Shown: positions 7,919-13,632 of the stretch, in pieces
Layout of the letters: every line of letters begins with the position of its first letter
Position numbering within the stretch: the stretch's first letter is position 1
Origin: SIG480 sp045614365
GTDB lineage: Bacteria; Bacillota; Clostridia; Oscillospirales; JAAYXM01
NCBI GenBank assembly: GCA_045614365.1
Contig: JAZLCV010000185.1
Location: 1-13,632, forward strand
DNA length: 13,632 nucleotides
Direction: 5' to 3'
Program-made: the position numbers and the translations under genes
Notes under the pieces: generated by a model
Told to the model about the DNA's origin: nothing
The model's input: only the letters and a program-made list of their open reading frames with translations
Database searches by the model: none

Positions 7919-7947
7919 ATTTTAACATAAACATGCTGAATAATCAA
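7919..7947 (-). promoter_or_regulatory. Sigma-A-type promoter of the seven-gene operon
   Basis: Read on the minus strand: TTGATT (7942-7947), a 17-bp spacer, then TAAAAT (7919-7924) preceded by TGT, which gives an extended -10. Transcription would start near 7912 and run through seven genes with gaps of 4-25 nt to the terminator at 2221-2252. No other convincing promoter was seen inside the unit. Confidence 0.7.
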
Positions 7948-7984
7948 GGTTTGACAGCGCAGTAAATCTTACAAATACGTGCAA

Positions 7985-8019
7985 AAAACAGGTTCAAGGC
8001 ATCGCCTTAAACCTGTTTT
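7985..8019 (-). terminator. Terminator of the SLH-protein gene(s)
   Basis: A 16-bp stem (7985-8000 with 8004-8019) with a 3-nt loop, starting 10 nt past the stop of the 462-aa SLH gene, and followed by a T-run on the minus strand. The one imperfect pair is a G-U wobble in minus-strand RNA but a C-A mismatch in plus-strand RNA. This supports it acting for the minus-strand SLH genes and insulating the operon promoter beyond it. Confidence 0.88.
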
Positions 8020-8028
8020 GGGGATTTT

Positions 8029-9417
8029 TTATCTATCCAGTCCGCGGCGGCTTACTTCCGACCACAAATCAAGTTCGCGGGAGTAAGGACCATCGCTCAT
8101 ATAAATGTCGCGCTTGCGGAAATCTTCAATTACCTTCTGAATGTTCTCATACTCTGCAAGAAGGCGCTCATCGCTCATCTTTGCAGGCGGTGTAAGAGTT
8201 CCGTACCAATCCGGCTGTTTTCTGTAATCCTCAGGCGGATTCGGATCAAGCTTCATGCTTGTTACCGTGCGTGTTGCAGCATTTATAAGGTCTGCGATAA
8301 GCTTGGAGTTGTCAAGCGCAGTTACATAGTAACGGTGGAGGAAGGTAACAATCTGCGCACGCGTGCAGGTGGTGTTCGGGGAGAACGCCGTGCCGCCGGT
8401 GCCGTTTGTGATACCCTTTCTTACAGCCCATGAAACAGCTTTATCAAGCGTGCTTGACTGTGCCACGTCCGAGAACGGAACACGCTCTACGGAAGGTGCT
8501 CCTGCAAAACGCCAGAAATACTCAACGGTGGAAGCGCGTGTGCACTGTGCGTTCGGACCGAAGGTTGTGCCGCCCGGATTGTAGATGCCCTTTTCCTTTG
8601 CCCAAAGAGCTACCTTATAGAAATAGTCACTTGTCTTAACATCCTTATACGGATTTGCGCCTGTCGGCTGCGGAGAACCTGCGGCACGCCAGAGGAATGT
8701 GAGTATCTGTGCGCGTGTGCATGTTGCATTCGGGGAGAATGCTGTGTTGGATGTTCCGTTGGTGATTGCCTTCTGGACTGCCCAGTTTACCGGCTCGAAG
8801 AAATAGTCTGACTTCTTGACGTCCTTGAATTCCGGAGTTGTTGCCACGCCGCCCTTAAGGAGTGTGAAGCTGCCGTAATCGTTGCGTCCCTTTGCCGGAG
8901 CAAATTTAAACTCACCGTTCTTTACCTGAAGCACCATAAAGAGGTTATCCGGATAATAGTGACCGCCGTAGTATGTCCAGAGATATACATAGTAGGTCTT
9001 GTTTACGTTCATCGGGATATCGCCCTCTTCGAAGTAAAGGGTGAGCGAATTTGTTTTGCCGTAAGTCATCTTATGCTCGTCTGTTGCAAGAAGCATACCG
9101 AACTTGCCTGCCTGTGCCGTAACCTCATCCCAGGATGAGAAAGCCGTGCCGTAGTAGCCGAGGTCCGTGAAGTCACCGTAATACTTATCGGTTCCTGCTT
9201 CTCCCTCGGAGCGCAGACGGTTTGTCATAATCGTGAGACGGCTTGCTGCGGATGCCGTATCCCAGCCGAAGTCGATGCTGAGATTCTTTACGTCGCCGTT
9301 GTTGAAGTAGCCTGCCGATGTGACCTTGATGTTCGTTGCTGCACCGAATGCGATACCGGAAAGAAGCGTTACAAATACGCAAACGCAAAGGAGCGCGCTT
9401 AAAATTCTTTTTGTCAT
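8029..9417 (-). CDS. Exported protein with three SLH repeats and a C-terminal tail
   Basis: A 462-aa secreted protein likely attached to secondary cell-wall polymer. Seen: a signal peptide (MTKRILSALLC..., ending about residue 26 after GIAFG); an uncharacterised, beta-rich, aromatic-rich domain (about 28-188, e.g. TYYVYLWTYYGGHYYPDN); three SLH repeats at about 196-245, 257-305 and 315-363, each with the F/Y-x-DV opening and a TRA motif (TRAQ, TRAS, TRAQ); then a 93-residue mostly helical, charged tail (370-462). A tail of this size after the SLH set is unusual, since SLH repeats are generally at one end. No catalytic motif is visible in the N-terminal domain. The ATG at 9415-9417 follows GGAGGG 8 nt upstream. 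It lies 97 nt after the larger SLH gene and may share its transcript. The function is unknown. Confidence 0.88.
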   Translation of the reverse strand: MTKRILSALLCVCVFVTLLSGIAFGAATNIKVTSAGYFNNGDVKNLSIDFGWDTASAASRLTIMTNRLRSEGEAGTDKYYGDFTDLGYYGTAFSSWDEVTAQAGKFGMLLATDEHKMTYGKTNSLTLYFEEGDIPMNVNKTYYVYLWTYYGGHYYPDNLFMVLQVKNGEFKFAPAKGRNDYGSFTLLKGGVATTPEFKDVKKSDYFFEPVNWAVQKAITNGTSNTAFSPNATCTRAQILTFLWRAAGSPQPTGANPYKDVKTSDYFYKVALWAKEKGIYNPGGTTFGPNAQCTRASTVEYFWRFAGAPSVERVPFSDVAQSSTLDKAVSWAVRKGITNGTGGTAFSPNTTCTRAQIVTFLHRYYVTALDNSKLIADLINAATRTVTSMKLDPNPPEDYRKQPDWYGTLTPPAKMSDERLLAEYENIQKVIEDFRKRDIYMSDGPYSRELDLWSEVSRRGLDR

Positions 9418-9443
9418 TTTCTATTCCCTCCAAAAAATATTTT

Positions 9444-9469
9444 GTGGGTGCCGGGTGAGCAGCACCCAC
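9444..9469 (-). terminator. Hairpin between the two SLH genes (terminator or processing stem)
   Basis: Perfect 8-bp GC-rich stem GTGGGTGC/GCACCCAC with a 10-nt loop. On the minus strand it is followed by AAAATATTTTTTGG, a moderately U-rich run. It could partially stop transcription after the 849-aa gene and so lower expression of the second SLH gene, or stabilise an mRNA end. No convincing promoter for the second gene was found between 9418 and 9514, which favours leaky read-through. Confidence 0.55.
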
Positions 9470-9514
9470 TTTTATATTTTAACTCATCATAAAACCTGAT
9501 TTTATGTGCGGGGT

Positions 9515-12064
9515 TTATTTTGCTTCAAGAAATCTGTGGAGAAGAGCCGCGGCTTCCGCTCTTGTTGCAAACTCGCGCGGAGCAAGCTTATTTCCGTTTT
9601 TTCCCTGAACGAAGCCGTTCTTAATGTTCCATGTCATTGCTGCGAGAGCATAATCCGAAACGGAGGATACATCTGCAAAGCTGAGAGCTTCTTCCTTAAC
9701 CTCCATATTTTTGCCATTATAGGAAGCGTAACGGAAGAGGATTGTTGCAATCTGCTCACGCGTGATATTCTCATCCGGAGCAAACTTTGTTTCTGAAACG
9801 CCTGTTACAATGCGGTTCTGCTGTGCCCATGAAACTGCATTTGCATAATATGCGCCCATATCAACATCAGCAAACGGGATGCTCTTGTTTGTTGCGGGAG
9901 AGCCTGCAGCGCGATAAAGCACGGTAACGAGCATTGCGCGCGTAAGCTTTCCGTTGGGTGAGAATGAAGTGTCAGATGTTCCGTTGAAAAGACCCTTTGA
10001 AATTGCATAGTCAACATCTGCATGATACCATGCATTTGCATTAAGGTCTGTAAACTTTGCGGACGGACGGTTATTGGTTCCGTTGCTAATGCTGTCATCC
10101 GGCTTTACGACAGGCTTTGTTTCTACTTCTGACTCGTCTTCATCTTCATACTCAGAGCCGAGCTTATCCTTACCGGTTGTTGACATATCGCCGCCTGCCT
10201 GAAGGCCGCCGGTATGGCCACTGCGTAACGGTTCTTCTTCCTCTTCCTCGTTATCGCCGTCACCGCCGTCTGCTTCCCAAACAGCATAGAGTGTTTTGGT
10301 TTCATTTTCATCCGCGAGATCTGTTACCTCTTCTTCATCGGCATACACAACCTCGCCATCAATTTCTTCTGCCCATCCAAGGAATGTATATCCATCTCTT
10401 GTGAATTCATTTGCGCTAAGCGCGGTGGCTTCTCCAAGAATGATTTCCTGTTCCTCCATCGTGCCCTCACCGCCGTTAGCATCAAAAGAAACAGTGTAGG
10501 TTGCCGTTCTTGTACCGGAAAGGCTTATATACTTGTAGGTTGTAAGAGCTGTGGTGCCATCCCATAACGTTGCACCTTCACCAGATACATTCCCGCTTAC
10601 ATAAACAGGGATGTTACCAAAATCACAGTTAACAGAATCTACAGCCGATGTATTCCCTGTAACCGTGAGAGTTCCTCCTTCAACATAGAAGGTGCTGCAA
10701 CGATAATTATCTGTTCTGACACCATAATTTCCGCCCGAAACAGTGAGATTTGTGCCGGGCTGTATTACAAGTCCGCCATTCGAGGTATTGTTGCAGATCC
10801 CCCCGGTTTCACCTGTTGCAGTTACAGTGGCTCCGTTCTGCAGGATAACTTTATGCCACACCCAAAAAGCGTATGTCGCTCCGGTGACATCAAGTGTACC
10901 ATTGCCCTGAATTGTCAAGCTTGGTCCACCGGTTGACCAACCGTTGTGTCCTTCAATTGCAGAGCCGTAATTGCTGATCAAGGCATTGCTTGTTCCTTCA
11001 ATAAGTTCAACAACCAAATCATGCTTATCATCATTACTGTGCCCCCAGCTAAGGGTATGCTTGCCGGAAACATCATTTGTAATATTCAAACCGTTGAGAT
11101 AAAGGATACCGTTCTTATACACGGCAACATACGGAGTTCCGTTTGTATAATTTTTGCTCACCTCTGTTGCATCGTTGGATGCAAGATAATCTCCGTCGGT
11201 AAGCTTAAAGCTGCAAATTTCAATCTCTGCCGGTCCTTTCTCGTTCACTGTATCCGGAAGATCTGCAGGGGTGGATGAATCACCACCATTGGATGAAACA
11301 GGCTTGAGCTCTATATACTTTGCATCAAGAAAGCCGGTGCTGTTTATTCCATCAATCCACTCACCGCTGTCGCTGTCGCGCCACTGATAATCTCCATTGG
11401 GAACAGATCTGAATGCAGCACCGTCGCTATCGGTTGCAGTTGCCGTAATGGTGCTGTCCACAACAGTGATGTTGGTGTCGGAATCATCATTGAAACCGCC
11501 GCCCTGCAAGCCGTAATCACAGCCCGTTACATTGATAACCGATCCGCTGATAATCAAAGCTTCAGGTGCTACAATACCGACATCTCCGCCTGCGGTTGCG
11601 GTAATGTCTGCATTGGTAATTGTGATTGACTCATTATAGCCCATGTAATCGTGATATGCCATAATTGCATTCACATTAGTGCTGGTAACATCCAGCGAAG
11701 AACCGACTGTGCCTACGATATCAAGATCGCGATCACAGCGTATACCGTAATCCTCCGTGGAAGTGATTACATTTGCTCCTTCCAACACTATCTTAAGTTT
11801 AACATCGGAATCAACACCGCGCTCTTCACCTTCATACTCAAAGCCATTGAGGACAAGCGTCAGCGTGCCATTATCGTCGTAAAGCTTTGCATTGTAGTAC
11901 TGTTCTGAGCCTTCTTCACCATCATTCCTGTAATAGGTGGGAATTGAACCATCACCCATGCCATAGCCGCCAACATAGACGGTATCACTTGCCGCCATTG
12001 CCATGGCAGGAATTAGCGTCATAACCATGCAGATGCACAGAAGGACGCTGAGGAGTCTTTTCAT
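9515..12064 (-). CDS. Large exported surface protein: two beta-helix-like modules, InlB-type repeat, three SLH repeats
   Basis: An 849-aa predicted surface protein. The ATG at 12062-12064 is chosen over an ATG 66 nt upstream because it has AAGGAA before it and opens directly into a signal peptide (MKRLLSVLLCICMVMTLIP..., about 1-25). Domains seen: two related beta-rich modules (about 27-255 and 280-518) full of short repeats such as ITATAGGDVGI, LTIQGNGTLDVTGATY and LTVSGGNYGVRTD, typical of right-handed beta-helix/adhesin-like repeats, ending KYIELKPV and KYISLSGT; an InlB B-repeat/Flg_new domain (about 523-597, VSFDANGGEG to LYAVWE); a very acidic linker (about 599-668); three SLH repeats (about 671-721, 729-779, 795-847) for wall anchoring. 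No polysaccharide-lyase catalytic residues were recognised, so binding, adhesion or a structural role is more likely than catalysis. The promoter is of the MerR-controlled type. Confidence 0.9.
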   Translation of the reverse strand: MKRLLSVLLCICMVMTLIPAMAMAASDTVYVGGYGMGDGSIPTYYRNDGEEGSEQYYNAKLYDDNGTLTLVLNGFEYEGEERGVDSDVKLKIVLEGANVITSTEDYGIRCDRDLDIVGTVGSSLDVTSTNVNAIMAYHDYMGYNESITITNADITATAGGDVGIVAPEALIISGSVINVTGCDYGLQGGGFNDDSDTNITVVDSTITATATDSDGAAFRSVPNGDYQWRDSDSGEWIDGINSTGFLDAKYIELKPVSSNGGDSSTPADLPDTVNEKGPAEIEICSFKLTDGDYLASNDATEVSKNYTNGTPYVAVYKNGILYLNGLNITNDVSGKHTLSWGHSNDDKHDLVVELIEGTSNALISNYGSAIEGHNGWSTGGPSLTIQGNGTLDVTGATYAFWVWHKVILQNGATVTATGETGGICNNTSNGGLVIQPGTNLTVSGGNYGVRTDNYRCSTFYVEGGTLTVTGNTSAVDSVNCDFGNIPVYVSGNVSGEGATLWDGTTALTTYKYISLSGTRTATYTVSFDANGGEGTMEEQEIILGEATALSANEFTRDGYTFLGWAEEIDGEVVYADEEEVTDLADENETKTLYAVWEADGGDGDNEEEEEEPLRSGHTGGLQAGGDMSTTGKDKLGSEYEDEDESEVETKPVVKPDDSISNGTNNRPSAKFTDLNANAWYHADVDYAISKGLFNGTSDTSFSPNGKLTRAMLVTVLYRAAGSPATNKSIPFADVDMGAYYANAVSWAQQNRIVTGVSETKFAPDENITREQIATILFRYASYNGKNMEVKEEALSFADVSSVSDYALAAMTWNIKNGFVQGKNGNKLAPREFATRAEAAALLHRFLEAK

Positions 12065-12121
12065 TTTAAATTCCTTCTTTCTTTTTGGGTCTTGAAAAAT
12101 ATCAAGCCATATGTTAGAATG

Positions 12122-12152
12122 AGTATACACCGTACCCTCAGGTACGATGCAA
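12122..12152 (-). promoter_or_regulatory. MerR-type over-spaced promoter of the large SLH gene
   Basis: On the minus strand, -35 TTGCAT (12147-12152) and -10 TATACT (12122-12127) are separated by 19 bp instead of the usual 17. The spacer contains a perfect inverted repeat. Upstream of the -35 the minus strand is very A-rich (complement of the T-runs at 12154-12185), like an UP element. A 19-bp spacer with an internal dyad is the arrangement used by MerR-family activators, which untwist the DNA to bring the two boxes into register. Transcription would begin about 50 nt before the start codon. Confidence 0.75.
12131..12146. promoter_or_regulatory. Probable MerR operator dyad
   Basis: Perfect 6-4-6 inverted repeat CGTACC-CTCA-GGTACG, lying wholly inside the 19-bp spacer and touching the -35 box of the SLH promoter. 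The divergent merR gene begins 64 nt away, so it is the obvious site for that regulator. Confidence 0.72.
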
Positions 12153-12160
12153 GTGTTTTT

Positions 12161-12190
12161 TTGAAATTTTTTAATATTTTTTTGTAATAA
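12161..12190 (+). promoter_or_regulatory. Possible promoter for the MerR regulator gene
   Basis: TTGAAA (12161-12166) and TAATAA (12185-12190) are spaced 18 bp apart in a very T-rich stretch. The start would fall only about 14 nt before the ATG. It begins 15 nt beyond the operator dyad, so repressor-like self-control is possible but not shown. The AT-rich composition makes chance matches likely. Confidence 0.4.
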
Positions 12191-12210
12191 TTTTTTAGTG
12201 GTGATGATGT

Positions 12211-12975
12211 ATGGATAACAAGAATTTATTTTCCATCGGTGAGATTGCGAAAGCCGTTGGAATTACAAGAAAAACAATATTGGGTTATGAAGCAAAAGGT
12301 CTCATAACCCCCGATAAAAAAGAGGGAAGCGTTGGAAACAGATACTATACCATTGATACTTTCACGCAAATCCGCACAATCCGCGTTTTCCAGAATTTAG
12401 GCCTTTCCCTCGATGAAATTCATGATTACTTCAATAATTCATCCGATTTACATCCCATTATAGCAAGACTCGAAAAAATGAGGGATGAACTTAACCTGAC
12501 CATAGAAAAATTAAAAGAGCGAACCAACAAGCAAGGCAGCATTATCAAGGAGATTTCCATTGAGCCGCAGACAATTTACTGCCGTACATATAATTCCGTT
12601 TCAATTGCCGACAAGACAAATCTTTTAAGAGACACGGCTCTTGAAGCTATGAAAAAATACGGAACCGATACAACAAAACGAATGTATTTTACCGAGCATT
12701 CGACAGATGCCCCCGAAAAGATTTTCTACTGCGTTGCCGTACCGGCTGAAAGCGAAGGAGAATATATAACGCATCTTCCCGAGCTGAAGGCTCTTTCGTT
12801 TTTTCATCATGGAGCATACGAGGATATTCCGAAGGCGCGAAAAAGGCTTGCTTCCTATGCAGAAGAAAACGGCATAAAGCTTTCCGGCACCTTCCGCAAC
12901 CTTTATCTTGAAGGCCCGCCGCAGCACAAAGACAAAAGCAAGTTTATAACCCAGATAATTGCGATAATTGAATGA
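12211..12975 (+). CDS. MerR-family transcription regulator with GyrI/BmrR-like effector domain
   Basis: A 254-aa DNA-binding regulator. Seen: an N-terminal winged helix-turn-helix (FSIGEIAKAVGITRKTILGYEAKGL..., about 7-31), the wing with GNRYY (42-46), a second helix pair to about 75, a dimerising coiled coil (about 81-112), and a C-terminal GyrI-like/AraC-effector-type domain (about 113-254) with the typical closing motif YLEGPP (232-237), followed by the D-x-x-x-F-x-T-QI-x-I end. This is the architecture of BmrR-type multidrug sensors; Glu-234 is a candidate ligand contact. No cysteines are placed as in metal- or redox-sensing MerR proteins. The ATG is preceded by a modest ribosome site (GTGGTGATG). 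It is divergent from the large SLH gene, whose promoter is of the MerR-activated kind, so that gene is the likely target. The ligand is unknown. Confidence 0.9.
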   Translation: MDNKNLFSIGEIAKAVGITRKTILGYEAKGLITPDKKEGSVGNRYYTIDTFTQIRTIRVFQNLGLSLDEIHDYFNNSSDLHPIIARLEKMRDELNLTIEKLKERTNKQGSIIKEISIEPQTIYCRTYNSVSIADKTNLLRDTALEAMKKYGTDTTKRMYFTEHSTDAPEKIFYCVAVPAESEGEYITHLPELKALSFFHHGAYEDIPKARKRLASYAEENGIKLSGTFRNLYLEGPPQHKDKSKFITQIIAIIE

Positions 12976-12984
12976 GAAAATGTT

Positions 12985-13081
12985 AAAAAGCTCCGGAACG
13001 CAAAATGCTATGGACAAAACAAACCGCTTGACGTACCTATGTACTACTTCGGGTTCGTTTTGTCCATTCCGAAGCTTTTTT
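12985..13081 (+). terminator. Long two-part hairpin ending in a T-run after merR
   Basis: An outer stem (12985-12997 with 13067-13079, one mismatch) continues, after a 12-nt one-sided bulge (12998-13009), into an inner stem (13010-13024 with 13051-13066, one bulged base), leaving a 26-nt loop. It ends in seven T residues (13075-13081), 10 nt after the merR stop, so it can serve as its terminator. It is far longer than needed, and the loop carries GTAC-CTAT-GTAC (13032-13043), reminiscent of the operator dyad upstream of merR. Confidence 0.65.
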
Positions 13082-13108
13082 CCTATTTTCTTTTAATGAT
13101 TAACGATA

Positions 13109-13141
13109 AAAAGCCTTTTCCGGCAAGCGGAAAAGGCTTTT
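13109..13141. terminator. Terminator of the malate/lactate dehydrogenase gene (bidirectional)
   Basis: Perfect 14-bp stem (13109-13122 with 13128-13141), loop GCAAG, with AAAA/TTTT ends giving U-tracts on both strands. It lies 12 nt beyond the stop of the minus-strand dehydrogenase gene and also backs up the merR terminator. Confidence 0.9.
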
Positions 13142-13153
13142 GTTGTACTTATA

Positions 13154-13632
13154 TTAAAGTGTGAAGTAGTCGTCGAAGTTGAGACCCTGTGAAGCACCGA
13201 TGTCGCGGAGCTCCTGAAGTGTCTTTTCGTTGACCGGAACACCGTCGATAAGCTTCTGTGCCTTGGACTCGACTTCCTTTTCACCGTGGGTGAAGATTCT
13301 GTCGTGGCCGTCAGCCTTCGGGCTCTCACGAAGCTCCTGGAGAAGGTTGGACATACGAGCCTTCATTTCCTTCTTATCGCCGAATATGCCGTAATCAATA
13401 GCCATAAGGCAGAAGGATGTATCAGCATTACCGCTGTTCTTAACGTGCGGAGAAGTTGTGCCGCCCGTTGCGATAGCTGTGAAGAGCTCAACAATGATAC
13501 CAAGACCGTAGCCCTTGTGTGAGCCTGTCTCTTCGGAGAAGCCGCCAAGCGGGAAGATACCGCCGCCGAGCTTGCCGATGATGTTCTTAAGAACGCGGTT
13601 TGCATCGTCACAGTCTGCACCGTTTTCGTCTG
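13154..13632 (-). CDS. Malate/L-lactate dehydrogenase, Ldh_2 family (YlbC/ComC/AllD-like), C-terminal part
   Basis: The reading frame is open from the right edge of the window to the stop at 13154-13156, giving about 159 C-terminal residues; the start lies beyond 13632. Seen: LGGFSEETGSHKGYGLGIIVELFTAI in its parts, with the GSHKGYGL motif of the Ldh_2 fold, then MAIDYGIFGD and the usual helical end (LLQELRESPK ... QELRDIGASQG). Known for the family: cytoplasmic NAD(P)H-dependent oxidoreductases acting on malate, L-lactate, sulfolactate or ureidoglycolate, structurally unrelated to classical LDH/MDH. The substrate-determining N-terminal part is not visible, so specificity is open. The protein ends in FDDYFTL. 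An internal ATG at 13403-13405 is not a real start because the conserved frame continues far upstream. Confidence 0.85.
   Translation of the reverse strand, partial: DENGADCDDANRVLKNIIGKLGGGIFPLGGFSEETGSHKGYGLGIIVELFTAIATGGTTSPHVKNSGNADTSFCLMAIDYGIFGDKKEMKARMSNLLQELRESPKADGHDRIFTHGEKEVESKAQKLIDGVPVNEKTLQELRDIGASQGLNFDDYFTL

Noticed and set aside
9440..9470. A riboswitch or T-box leader for the 462-aa SLH gene
   Set aside because: The intergenic space of 97 nt holds only one short stem and no conserved leader motif, so nothing beyond a hairpin can be supported.
10946..11908. Plus-strand ORFs of 110 and 85 codons inside the large SLH gene
   Set aside because: They are antisense to a continuous 849-aa coding sequence with signal peptide and SLH repeats, and they have no supporting start signals.
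12064..12130. Longer start (ATG 66 nt upstream) for the 849-aa SLH protein
   Set aside because: It would place 22 charged residues before the signal peptide, lacks a ribosome site, and would begin inside the promoter -10 region.
12625..13017. Minus-strand 130-codon ORF over the end of merR
   Set aside because: It lies opposite the well-supported GyrI-like domain of the regulator, has no ribosome site, and shows no recognisable motif.
13025..13060. A MerR-type promoter reading rightward from TTGACG at 13027
   Set aside because: No acceptable -10 box is present 17-19 bp downstream (GTTCGT at 19 bp), and only convergent or terminator sequence follows. The dyad is kept as an observation, not called a promoter.
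13363..13620. Minus-strand 85-codon ORF near the right edge
   Set aside because: It is out of frame with the Ldh_2 dehydrogenase reading frame that is open across the same bases and carries the family motifs.

Overview
The window looks like a chromosomal segment of a spore-forming, anaerobic Clostridia-type Firmicute of moderate-to-low G+C. Support comes from a yqfC-yqfD sporulation pair at the left edge, purine-rich Shine-Dalgarno sequences (GGAGG/AGGAG) before nearly every gene, TTG/GTG starts, AT-rich sigma-A-like promoters, and two secreted proteins ending in three S-layer-homology (SLH) repeats. I see no tRNA, rRNA, CRISPR array, insertion sequence or phage gene.

Layout. (1) 1-806, minus strand: yqfC and the N-terminal part of yqfD, both sporulation genes. 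(2) 887-2252, plus strand: a single-gene unit for a membrane family-2 glycosyltransferase with its own good promoter (TTGCTT-17-TATAAT), a TTG start and a strong 14-bp terminator stem. (3) 2269-7947, minus strand: a compact seven-gene operon reading from a TTGATT-17-TAAAAT promoter at 7919-7947 down to the shared terminator at 2221-2252. Its order is PHP phosphoesterase, M20 metallopeptidase, second PHP (HisK-like) phosphatase, YbaK-type aminoacyl-tRNA deacylase, a small PsiE-like membrane protein, D-2-hydroxyacid dehydrogenase, alpha/beta hydrolase. Gene gaps are only 4-25 nt. (4) 7985-12152, minus strand: two genes for exported SLH proteins (849 and 462 aa). (5) 12161-13081, plus strand: a divergent MerR-family regulator with a GyrI/BmrR-like ligand-binding C-terminus, followed by an unusual long hairpin. 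(6) 13109-13632, minus strand: the C-terminal part of a malate/L-lactate dehydrogenase (Ldh_2 family) with its terminator.

The most interesting signal is in the merR-SLH intergenic region. The promoter facing the 849-aa SLH gene has -35 TTGCAT and -10 TATACT separated by exactly 19 bp, and the spacer holds a perfect 6-4-6 dyad (CGTACC-CTCA-GGTACG). That is the classic over-spaced promoter that MerR-family activators untwist. The divergent gene encodes such a regulator with a drug- or small-molecule-type sensor domain. The simplest reading is a ligand-responsive switch for a cell-surface protein rather than for an efflux pump. A related GTAC dyad lies in the loop of the hairpin just downstream of merR.

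The seven-gene operon appears to be mixed housekeeping or salvage metabolism (metal-dependent hydrolases, tRNA quality control, 2-hydroxyacid reduction). No single pathway can be read from it. All functional calls rest on motif reading of translated sequence; no database search was run.
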